From IMG/VR virus record IMGVR_UViG_3300047481_000781, positions 1 to 30,865 of that record: 30,865 nt of DNA. One strand, written 5' to 3'. Of this stretch, positions 24,949-30,863 are shown piece after piece. Made by a program: the position numbers and the translations under genes. Under the pieces are notes generated by a model, which saw only the letters and a program-made list of their open reading frames with translations, was not told where the DNA came from and searched no databases. The stretch's first letter is position 1. Each line of letters opens with the position of its first letter. Source of the DNA: a virus.

Positions 24949-25404
24949 ATGGCCTGGGCCACAGCAGCAAACGTTATCACTACTAATTTGGATTCGGACA
25001 CAGATTCACCTGCAGCAGCACGTGTGGACATCAAAGCAGCACTGGATGAACTGATCATTGTGATCAACGGCAGAGGTCAAAGTTTGGGTGTGACACCGCT
25101 CAACAGCAGCACCAAAATTGATGCCACTTACTTGCCAGACGAAATCAACAGCAGCAGCAGCACAGCACTCACACTGGATCCTGCCACAGGCAAAGTGAAA
25201 TTGGAAGAAATATTGAATCTCAAACCACAAACAGTGGCACAACTGAATGCACGCACTGACATTGTGCAAGGAGATGTGGCATTCTGTTCAGATGGTGACA
25301 CAGGTGCTGAATGTCTTGCTGTGGCAGTGATCGAAGATTCGTCAGCAGGTGGCACTCCTGTGTGGAAACGCATTGCTATCACCACTGCAATATCTGCCAC
25401 ATAA
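24949..25404 (+). CDS. Short fibre protein with shared N-terminal module (151 aa)
   Basis: Starts after AGAAGGAG. The N-terminus (MAWATAANVITTNLDSDTDS, then ARVDIKAALDELIIV) is homologous to the modules at 5685 and 23233. A middle stretch, SSSTALTLDPATGKVKLEEIL and onward, resembles fibre connecting strands and ends with GDVAFCSDGDTGAECLAVAV, a strand-rich tip. The whole could be a small fibre or a cap. Confidence 0.65.
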   Translation: MAWATAANVITTNLDSDTDSPAAARVDIKAALDELIIVINGRGQSLGVTPLNSSTKIDATYLPDEINSSSSTALTLDPATGKVKLEEILNLKPQTVAQLNARTDIVQGDVAFCSDGDTGAECLAVAVIEDSSAGGTPVWKRIAITTAISAT

Positions 25405-25408
25405 TCCA

Positions 25409-25687
25409 ATGCCCATCAAAAAATTCTGTGAGAGGACACGCCGCCGAGGTGGCATCAAACGTCGTGGTTTAAAAAGCAAATACCTGCCAGACATCATCAC
25501 TCTGCAGCAGGCACACGAATGGCCCTGCTGTGCCAATTGCGACAACACCGAATACAGATTTAGAATGATCAAACCCAATGATCGTTACATGAATCTGCTC
25601 ACAGACGATTGGGCCTATGTGATGAATTGTGCTGTGTGCGGTTATGTGATCGGTCGCATCATGAAACCAGACACAGCAGTCGAATAA
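25409..25687 (+). CDS. Small zinc-ribbon-like protein (92 aa)
   Basis: The ATG at 25409 follows the fibre stop by four bases. Two cysteine pairs, CANC and CAVC, about 35 residues apart, suggest a zinc ribbon. The N-terminal part is very basic (ERTRRRGGIKRRGLKSK). No RBS is evident. Function unknown; nucleic-acid binding is plausible. Confidence 0.55.
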   Translation: MPIKKFCERTRRRGGIKRRGLKSKYLPDIITLQQAHEWPCCANCDNTEYRFRMIKPNDRYMNLLTDDWAYVMNCAVCGYVIGRIMKPDTAVE

Positions 25688-25695
25688 ACAATCAC

Positions 25696-25703
25696 CATAA
25701 ATA
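25696..25703 (+). promoter_or_regulatory. T4-type late promoter core (CATAAATA)
   Basis: No protein gene follows. The predicted start of transcription, six bases on (about 25709), falls at the first bases of a seven-pair stem. This strongly suggests that it transcribes a structured RNA. Confidence 0.6.
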
Positions 25704-25707
25704 TCGT

Positions 25708-25764
25708 GGGGCATCTTGGTTAGTAGGATAAGCTGTCACACGTCTCCCTGATGCCCTCTTTTTT
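25708..25764 (+). ncRNA. Candidate small structured RNA with a terminator-like end
   Basis: GGGCATC (25709-25715) pairs perfectly with GATGCCC (25750-25756), enclosing 34 bases. A run of six T (25759-25764) follows, like a rho-independent terminator. The 5' strand sits where the promoter at 25696 is predicted to start. The resulting RNA would be about 55 nt. The enclosed sequence begins TTGGTTAGTAGGATAAG and contains CTGTCAC, both faintly reminiscent of a tRNA D-arm and anticodon loop, but no T-arm exists. The fold is seen in the sequence; transcription is inference. Confidence 0.5.
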
Positions 25765-25765
25765 G

Positions 25766-26350
25766 GCAAACCTACCCGTTGCTCACAATCAAAAAATCTT
25801 ATAGTGTGTAATTGATTTGTTTTGGATCAACAAGTCATATGATGCTGAACAGCAGTGGGTTATACCAAGGTAGAAGAACATTGCTGTTCACAAATCACAC
25901 AGCATTGATCACATTCACATATATACACAGTAGGCAATAGTAGGCAAATCATACATTCTGACAACCAAACACACAAAGAGTTTAGATCACCCTCTAATTG
26001 ATCAGCTATGGTTGTGACGCGACACAGTTGGGCCAGGACTGTTGAAACAAATGGGCAGTGATGCAGAACGATTTTGGAAACTTTTGTCGTTCTGGTTTGC
26101 ACACCCAAATGGCAACTCACCTGCCGGTGTGTGAATGGAAGTGGTCTTCCTTGACAGGTTGGTAGGATATGCAAACCCTCTACCATAATAGATTGATGTT
26201 GTGAGTCTCTGCAGAGAATTCGAGCATTACGGTGCTAAAAGTTCTCTTGTTTCAAGGGCGAGGGAGGAGGGAGAAAGAAAACACGAACTTCTTGTAAAGA
26301 AGTGAGTAATACGAGCGTGAGCTCGTATTCAATGTGATCGCTCAGAATAA
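25766..26350 (+). ncRNA. Hairpin-rich region with no convincing protein gene, candidate large structured RNA
   Basis: Stems seen: 25846-25856 with 25880-25890 (11 pairs, one G-U); 26064-26071 with 26087-26094 (8 pairs); 26100-26105 with 26126-26131, stacked on 26111-26114 with 26122-26125; 26137-26141 with 26146-26150; 26160-26165 with 26180-26185; 26213-26218 with 26242-26247; 26287-26292 with 26298-26303; and 26308-26316 with 26321-26329 (9 perfect pairs, GTGA loop). No long open frame with the codon style of neighbouring genes is present on either strand. Large ornate phage RNAs such as GOLLD and ROOL are the known type of precedent. No family match was made. The boundaries are approximate. 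Confidence 0.45.
25929..25947 (+). repeat. Direct repeat of AGTAGGCAA
   Basis: Two copies of AGTAGGCAA (25929-25937 and 25939-25947) separated by one T, inside the hairpin-rich region. It may be an unpaired protein-binding segment or part of the RNA fold. Too short to interpret alone. Confidence 0.4.
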
Positions 26351-26356
26351 TCTCAC

Positions 26357-26386
26357 TTGACATCGGGGTCACAGTGATTGTATAAT
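26357..26386 (+). promoter_or_regulatory. Consensus sigma70-type promoter
   Basis: TTGACA (26357-26362) and TATAAT (26381-26386) match the bacterial housekeeping consensus at all twelve positions, with an 18-base spacer. Start of transcription is expected about 26392-26394, which is the A of the ATG at 26393. It is the only perfect host-like promoter I saw. An inverted repeat, TGATT (26375-26379) with AATCA (26384-26388), straddles the -10 element and could be an operator. Confidence 0.75.
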
Positions 26387-26392
26387 CAATAC

Positions 26393-26590
26393 ATGAGTAA
26401 AAAAATTCTGGATCACTCCGATTGTGAAATGATACTGCTGGAAAGAACCTACAACCCGCAAAATCGTTGGGACTTGAGATGTCGCACACATGGTGCCCAC
26501 ATCAAATGGTTGTCAGATCACACAGCACAGATCATTTGGGATCAGGTGGCACACTATCAGTTGCAAACCAAAAAAACTCGCTGGAGATAA
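26393..26590 (+). CDS. Small phage protein, probably leaderless early gene (65 aa)
   Basis: The start ATG at 26393 coincides with the predicted start of transcription of the consensus promoter. There is no ribosome binding site, so it would be translated as a leaderless mRNA. The sequence (MSKKILDHSDCEMILLERTY, then RWDLRCRTHGAHIKWLSDHT) has a C-x2-H turn and a W-L-S segment found in small phage proteins of unknown function. The frame could open 15 bases earlier at TTG, but that would lie within the promoter. Confidence 0.6.
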   Translation: MSKKILDHSDCEMILLERTYNPQNRWDLRCRTHGAHIKWLSDHTAQIIWDQVAHYQLQTKKTRWR

Positions 26591-26596
26591 TAAATA
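26589..26596 (+). promoter_or_regulatory. T4-type late promoter core (AATAAATA)
   Basis: It overlaps the stop of the 65-aa gene. The predicted start of transcription (about 26602) lies at the first bases of the hairpin at 26601-26633, the same arrangement as at 25696. No + strand protein gene follows. It may drive a small RNA antisense to the end of the - strand gene at 26628. Confidence 0.45.
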
Positions 26597-26600
26597 CGCA

Positions 26601-26633
26601 GTGTGAGTTCCTCCACTGGCATACTGCTCACAC
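26601..26633 (+). ncRNA. Stem-loop at the convergent junction, possible small RNA or terminator
   Basis: GTGTGAG (26601-26607) pairs perfectly with CTCACAC (26627-26633), leaving a 19-base loop. There is no T-run immediately after it on the + strand. On the - strand it lies just past the stop of the zinc-ribbon gene (26628), so it could also act as a 3'-end structure for that transcript. Confidence 0.35.
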
Positions 26634-26957
26634 ACGCTTAAGAGTAAAATTTTTGATCACACAATCCACACAATAGTCGCCGTTGCGCTGGGATTCTGGC
26701 AGAGCATATCTTGCACAGGATCTGCAGTGCCAATATCCTTCTCTGGGTCTATCTTCAGAATAGTCTGTGGTGTGAAACTCACTCAGTGCTATGTGCAATA
26801 TCAACTCTTTATGTTCAGGTATCAGATAGATCTCATCACCCTCTGTATCGTCCTCCCAATCATATTCTTTATGATCATAGTAGGGTGCCAGCTGCGGATA
26901 GCAAGAGATCCACTGCTGACTCTGTGCCTCAGTCAATCTGTAAAATCTACCACTCAT
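26628..26957 (-). CDS. Zinc-ribbon protein of unknown function (109 aa)
   Basis: The ATG at 26957 starts MSGRFYRLTEAQSQQW and overlaps the end of the upstream GT gene by 11 bases. The middle is acidic. The C-terminus has CRSC and CVDC pairs around YALPESQRNGDY, a C-x2-C...C-x2-C zinc ribbon. A longer version beginning at 26990 is possible. It belongs to the - strand cluster of surface or DNA-modifying genes. Confidence 0.6.
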   Translation of the reverse strand: MSGRFYRLTEAQSQQWISCYPQLAPYYDHKEYDWEDDTEGDEIYLIPEHKELILHIALSEFHTTDYSEDRPREGYWHCRSCARYALPESQRNGDYCVDCVIKNFTLKRV

Positions 26958-27744
26958 GACGTCGAATTTTTTGGATGTCCAAGGTGTCAATTACCTGTTG
27001 TGGTGTGATGGCAGTTTTCAATTGTGCGCAGTGAGCACACTCCGTTTTTTCAGTGTAGCAGGGTGTGCGCGGATCCAGCGCAATCAAATTCTTCTGTCCA
27101 TCATAACCCAATGCTCCACGAGTATCAGTGGCGTGTGGTGAAGTGCAGGTGCCCCAAATCACTGTGCAAGGAGTGTGCCAAGCAGCGGCAATGTGATGCT
27201 GGGCGCCATCTGTGGTGATCACCCAAGCAGCATGACGGATCACTGCCATGACCTTTCTGATGGAATCTGTCACAATGTTCACAGCAGGATGGAATGTGTT
27301 GTGCTGAGCAGGCGGTTGCAATCTCACTGTCACAATGCCCTGCAGTGACAGCAGCAGTGCCAACTCTTGCCAATAGGGTGTGTGCCAATGCTTGTTCACA
27401 TGATGTATGCCACCCAGTTTGGCATCAGGATTGATGATCACCCAAGGACCCCTGGGCATATTGTCTCGCACCCATTGTGTTTCGGTTTCTGATAAAACGA
27501 TTTCTGCTGGTTGAGGTCGATATGTGGGGTCATACTGATAGGGCCTTTTGCCCATGGGTTTTTCTTCCAAATTCACACCCTGTTTGGGATCTATGTAGGG
27601 CACATTCTGATAGGCCTCTCGCAACCACAATCTACGGCCAAATGCGTGGGTGCTGCCCAGGTGTGTGGGTCTCACTTTTCGACCAGTGCGCTGATATTCT
27701 GCACGAGCATGGGCCAACCACATGAGATCATCACCTATGCCCAT
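26947..27744 (-). CDS. Glycosyltransferase family 9-like (heptosyltransferase fold, 265 aa)
   Basis: The N-terminus MGIGDDLMWLAHARAEYQRT matches the G-x-G-D-x-L-M start of phage GT9-like proteins. PWVIINPDAKLGGIHHVNKH, together with WVITTDGAQHHIAAAWHTPC followed by VIWGTCTSP, corresponds to the sugar-nucleotide motifs of ADP-heptose:LPS heptosyltransferases (D-G/T-x-x-H-x-A-A-A...G-P-x-x-P). The C-terminal end has paired cysteines (CAHC). It could modify virion or host sugar. The start is fixed by a 14-base overlap with the upstream methyltransferase. Confidence 0.75.
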   Translation of the reverse strand: MGIGDDLMWLAHARAEYQRTGRKVRPTHLGSTHAFGRRLWLREAYQNVPYIDPKQGVNLEEKPMGKRPYQYDPTYRPQPAEIVLSETETQWVRDNMPRGPWVIINPDAKLGGIHHVNKHWHTPYWQELALLLSLQGIVTVRLQPPAQHNTFHPAVNIVTDSIRKVMAVIRHAAWVITTDGAQHHIAAAWHTPCTVIWGTCTSPHATDTRGALGYDGQKNLIALDPRTPCYTEKTECAHCAQLKTAITPQQVIDTLDIQKIRRHEW

Positions 27745-28318
27745 TGGATTTCTCCCGGTGCCAACGTCGCACTCCCTGCAGCATCACTCTCACTCTCACT
27801 CCAAAATTTTCATCAGGTTCTCTCAAGGTCTGTGTGCATTGCACATCCAACCAACCCTGAAACAGCTCCTGCCATTCGTGTGGTTTCAGCAGTGTCACAT
27901 GAGCATTTTCACCTGTGCTGAGCGTTTTTTTGGCAGGTGTGCAGTCTATGATGTGACAGTGGCGTGTGGGTCTGTCTCTGCGACTGTATCCATCTATCTC
28001 TTGCCAATGAGTGGCAATATCCTCAAGAGGTATGTGTTCCCACACATCTGATGTGTAGATGCCCAAATACATTTGAGATTGCGGCAGTGTTTGATGTGCG
28101 GGGTGTGATGGATCATAACAATCTATGTGTAAGCTGGTGTAGTCTCTCAACCATGCAGCGGTGCCGCCCGCACCTGCACCCCAATCCAATATGCGTGTGC
28201 GTGGTGGCAGCGCCGAGATCCAAGGCAGCATGCATGGCCATGCTTTGCCTAGGCCTGCGCCAGGAAACTGCTGATGAAAATTATTGTTTTGCTTGGGTGT
28301 CACGGTATTCATATGCAT
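27731..28318 (-). CDS. Class I SAM-dependent methyltransferase (about 195 aa)
   Basis: Motif I is RILDWGAGAGGTAAWL. The acidic loop after strand 2 is HIDCYDPSHPAHQ. A later SDVWEHIPLEDIATHW corresponds to the usual D-V-x-E-H-I/V catalytic-side helix. The start is uncertain: 28318 (MHMNTV) is preferred, 28312 is possible, and an upstream 28369 would overlap the previous gene deeply. As drawn, it overlaps that gene by 38 bases. The substrate is unknown; with a GT9-like neighbour, sugar or lipid modification is one option. Confidence 0.7.
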   Translation of the reverse strand: MHMNTVTPKQNNNFHQQFPGAGLGKAWPCMLPWISALPPRTRILDWGAGAGGTAAWLRDYTSLHIDCYDPSHPAHQTLPQSQMYLGIYTSDVWEHIPLEDIATHWQEIDGYSRRDRPTRHCHIIDCTPAKKTLSTGENAHVTLLKPHEWQELFQGWLDVQCTQTLREPDENFGVRVRVMLQGVRRWHREKSNGHR

Positions 28319-28934
28319 ACTGACCCACTTCCGTTTCCGTGGTGGTCCAGCGGGGTTCGTCCTCCACACTCCAGGTGTGAGTGTTGACCAATCGGTTGAT
28401 CACGGGTGGTTTGCTCCAATCCACTCCCATATTTGAATCAAAGAATCTTGTGCGATTGTTGGGTTGAATGGCATAGTTGCCGTTGTCCAATGCCAGCACG
28501 TGACCGCATTTGTGCTGGTCTGGTCGGTTGGCATAACCATAGTGCAACTCATTGAAGTCACCTTCTGACCAATCCAATGTGAATAGATATCTGCCTGTTT
28601 GCTGCTGTTTGTTGCGTTGTGTGTATTGCACACGAGCACCTGCCAACTGATGAAAGGTTGTGACTGAAATATTGTATGAAAATGAATCCCACAGCACCAG
28701 ATCGCCCAAGGGTTGCTCTTTTACCCCTTCTGATTGACAGAATGCACTGATAGGTGCTCGCCAAAAAACTGCCCCATCATCTTGCATGAAATGGAACAAG
28801 GGCACCTGCTTGGGCACACTCTGCACACCAAACACCACACACCAGAAATACTGATCATGTGAATCCTGTTGATCACGCAGATAGTTGCCCCTCACATAGC
28901 ATTCTATCAGAGGTATATTGGCGTTGAGATACAT
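28281..28934 (-). CDS. Conserved phage protein of unknown function (217 aa)
   Basis: It begins MYLNANIPLIECYVRGNYLR, followed by DQYFWCVVFGVQSVP and ending in TTETEVGQYAYEYR. The P-L-I-E-x-Y-V-R-x-x-Y-L start, then V-V-F-G-V, F-W-R-x-P-I-x-A-x-C, W-D-S-F-S-Y and Y-L-F-T-L-D-W, is a recognisable conserved pattern of marine phage proteins, but I know of no function. The first gene of a late - strand unit. Confidence 0.6.
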   Translation of the reverse strand: MYLNANIPLIECYVRGNYLRDQQDSHDQYFWCVVFGVQSVPKQVPLFHFMQDDGAVFWRAPISAFCQSEGVKEQPLGDLVLWDSFSYNISVTTFHQLAGARVQYTQRNKQQQTGRYLFTLDWSEGDFNELHYGYANRPDQHKCGHVLALDNGNYAIQPNNRTRFFDSNMGVDWSKPPVINRLVNTHTWSVEDEPRWTTTETEVGQYAYEYRDTQAKQ

Positions 28935-29006
28935 AGGAAGACCGGTTGCGTGACAGTGATAGGAAACAAGCTATGGCAATAGTTGAATGGCACCATCACG
29001 CACAAT

Positions 29007-29014
29007 TATTTATC
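29007..29014 (-). promoter_or_regulatory. T4-type late promoter core on the - strand (GATAAATA)
   Basis: On the - strand it reads GATAAATA followed by ATTG. The predicted start near 29001 gives a leader of about 66 bases before the ATG at 28934. It would serve the unit of four - strand genes from 28934 to 26628. Confidence 0.6.
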
Positions 29015-29045
29015 TGGATCACTCAATTAGTGTGTGAAATAGGAT

Positions 29046-30296
29046 CTATTCAAACAGATCGTCCCATAGGTCAGTGGATTTGGAGTCATTGACGGTTTTG
29101 ATAGTGTGATCTTTGGGTTTGACCCAACCCATTATTCTCTTGTGAGCAATTTCCACATAGCGGGGATCCAAATCTATGCCCACAAAGGTGTGCCCCAATT
29201 CACGTGCGGCCATACCCGTAGAACCTGATCCCATGAAAGGATCCAGTACCTTACTACGGGCAGGTGTGACCAGTTGTATCAAGTATCGCATCAGTGCCAC
29301 TGGTTTCACTGTGGGATGATTGTTGCCCACCTGAGTGGTTTGGTTATGCGTTTGACACCAATCCTCATAAATTTTAGTGAGTCCGTGCACATACACCATG
29401 CCAGTTTCAGGTGTCCAGATGTTTTTACCTGCAGTTTCAGTGCGATTGCCCGCTGCATCCACATAATATCCGCCCATGGCAGCGAGCATACTGGATTCAG
29501 TGGGTAAATGATTTAATAAATTGCTGCCAGATTGTTCAAATCCCACGTGTCGTTCCCTGCGTGAAACCTTAGGGCAGTAGAAATACTTCTGATAATTTGC
29601 AATTTCACCCAACACATTTGAAGGATAACGACCAAGCACATTGCCCTGCACCACAGTCGTTTTGGTTGGGTCCAATGTGCCTGTGGGTTCACAATAACTC
29701 GCCATGCCAGTGGTTCTAGTGCCTGTGAACACGTGTGCTGATCGCATATCTGCCTGATCCTCAAATGGTATGCGTGTGGCATCTATGTTCAATGCTCCCA
29801 CACCCAGCTGAATCACATTATCAATGGCAGAACCTTTGAATGGTTTGCGTGCCATCACAATGGGTTCGTGGCCTGGTTTCAGTGCAGTCTTCCACCCGTG
29901 TGATTGATTACGGATGCCTCTTTTGTCCAATGACTTGCCCACATCCTGTGCTTTGGGGAATCCACTGCTGTAGATCCACATCAATTGATCACGGATTTCA
30001 AAACCTGTGGATTCAATGTTGGTGGCGAGATGGTGATAGGTGCGTGCGGCACTGAATGCCAACAAATAACCACCTGGTTTAAGCACTCTTAAACACTGCT
30101 GCCAAGTTTCCATGGCACCTGTGTGATTGTCCCATGCTTTGCCCAAAAACTCAATGCCATAAGGCGGATCAGTCACAATAGCATCAAAGTGACAGTCTGG
30201 GTAAGATCGCAACACATCCACGTTGTTACCACAGTGTAAATGTATGGATTCGGTCAGCAGTTGTGGGGTGTTTGAATTGATTTGAGGCGCTGTCAT
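29046..30296 (-). CDS. DNA methyltransferase, beta class (416 aa)
   Basis: The catalytic motif IV, DAIVTDPPYGIEFLGKAWDN, is near residues 37-55, followed by GGYLLAFSAARTYHHLA. The SAM-binding motif I, DPFMGSGSTGMAARELG, followed by GIDLDPRYVEIAHKR, is near the C-terminus (residues about 345-380). The order catalytic motif then SAM motif defines the beta class (N6-adenine or N4-cytosine). The D-P-P-Y form favours adenine. There is no restriction enzyme beside it, so it probably protects phage DNA against host restriction or modulates expression. The long middle insert (residues about 100-270) may be the target recognition domain. Confidence 0.88.
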   Translation of the reverse strand: MTAPQINSNTPQLLTESIHLHCGNNVDVLRSYPDCHFDAIVTDPPYGIEFLGKAWDNHTGAMETWQQCLRVLKPGGYLLAFSAARTYHHLATNIESTGFEIRDQLMWIYSSGFPKAQDVGKSLDKRGIRNQSHGWKTALKPGHEPIVMARKPFKGSAIDNVIQLGVGALNIDATRIPFEDQADMRSAHVFTGTRTTGMASYCEPTGTLDPTKTTVVQGNVLGRYPSNVLGEIANYQKYFYCPKVSRRERHVGFEQSGSNLLNHLPTESSMLAAMGGYYVDAAGNRTETAGKNIWTPETGMVYVHGLTKIYEDWCQTHNQTTQVGNNHPTVKPVALMRYLIQLVTPARSKVLDPFMGSGSTGMAARELGHTFVGIDLDPRYVEIAHKRIMGWVKPKDHTIKTVNDSKSTDLWDDLFE

Positions 30297-30302
30297 CTAG
30301 AA

Positions 30303-30310
30303 TATTTATG
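30303..30310 (-). promoter_or_regulatory. T4-type late promoter core on the - strand, proximal copy (CATAAATA)
   Basis: On the - strand, CATAAATA is followed by TTCTAGATG. The predicted start of transcription, six bases on, is the base before the methyltransferase ATG (30296), so a transcript from here would be almost leaderless. Confidence 0.55.
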
Positions 30311-30341
30311 TGGTATTCTGTGGCACAGTGCGGAAGTGGCA

Positions 30342-30349
30342 TATTTATG
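30342..30349 (-). promoter_or_regulatory. T4-type late promoter core on the - strand, distal copy (CATAAATA)
   Basis: A second exact copy 39 bases upstream of the first in the direction of transcription. It would give a leader of about 40 bases. Two tandem copies before one gene is unique in this window. Confidence 0.5.
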
Positions 30350-30539
30350 TTTGAAAGGTTTTGGTTCTAAAAGTGTCAAAACCACTGCCCCACCCTGTGT
30401 CAACCGCCCTCGCACGGTGTCTCTAAGGGTAAGATCACCCTGTCTGATTCAGATTCAACCCCCCTCAACCATATGAAATCACCCTCTGATGATGAGCAAT
30501 GGTGTGGAATGGTGACCGCTCAGTGTGTGTGATGGTGAG
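30350..30539. other. Intergenic region, no gene seen
   Basis: About 190 bases before the possible gene at 30540. The + strand has repeats of TCACCCT/TGATG character (30431-30439, 30477-30486) and no long open frame on either strand with the codon style of the neighbours. It may carry operators. I see nothing definite. Confidence 0.3.
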
Positions 30540-30863
30540 CTATGGTGTGGTGTATATCCTATCACCCACAATTCTGTACTGTGCCCCATGTGTTTTGAGA
30601 AATTGATCTGGGTAGTTCGAACTCAATGGGTTAGTGCTGCACTGTGTGATCAGCGTGAATGTGATGATGCCAAGGATGTGGTGCTTCATGTGTGTATGAA
30701 TTATAACATCTGTGCGATGGAATGTCAACCTCTGTGTGGTTTGGATTGAATACAACCATAGGCAGTATATGTGTGTGTCAATGGGGCATCCTTGGGGGCC
30801 ACAGTGGGCACCAATCCCGGCGGGTGTTGACTGTGGGGGCAGGGTGGGGGCATCGGTTGACAT
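30540..30863 (-). CDS. Possible small protein (about 107 aa, may continue past the window)
   Basis: A - strand frame runs from near the right edge (ATG at 30863, which may be internal) to a stop at 30540. The N-terminal 30 residues are Pro/Cys-rich (MSTDAPTLPPQSTPAGIGAH). The final part, KTHGAQYRIVGDRIYTTP, has the codon style of real - strand genes. The middle is less convincing. The + strand frame over the same bases is Cys-rich only because of TGTG repeats. No family recognised. Confidence 0.3.
   Translation of the reverse strand: MSTDAPTLPPQSTPAGIGAHCGPQGCPIDTHIYCLWLYSIQTTQRLTFHRTDVIIHTHMKHHILGIITFTLITQCSTNPLSSNYPDQFLKTHGAQYRIVGDRIYTTP

Noticed and set aside
25708-25764. A tRNA or tmRNA
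   Set aside because: The seven-pair stem and D-arm-like words are present, but the anticodon stem does not pair and no T-arm (GTTCRANNC) exists, so it cannot be a functional tRNA.
26051-26134. A 27-residue + strand peptide in the same region
   Set aside because: Protein-like in composition, but it has no ribosome binding site and lies in two strongly paired stems. It cannot be told from chance without comparison.
25860-26186. Minus-strand open frame in the hairpin-rich region
   Set aside because: It is built from scattered Cys/His codons, has no ribosome binding site, and runs through several good stems; it looks like a chance frame.
30525-30749. Plus-strand Cys-rich frame at the right end
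   Set aside because: Cysteines come from TGTG repeats, the complement of the CACA-rich coding style; if anything is coded here it is likelier on the - strand.
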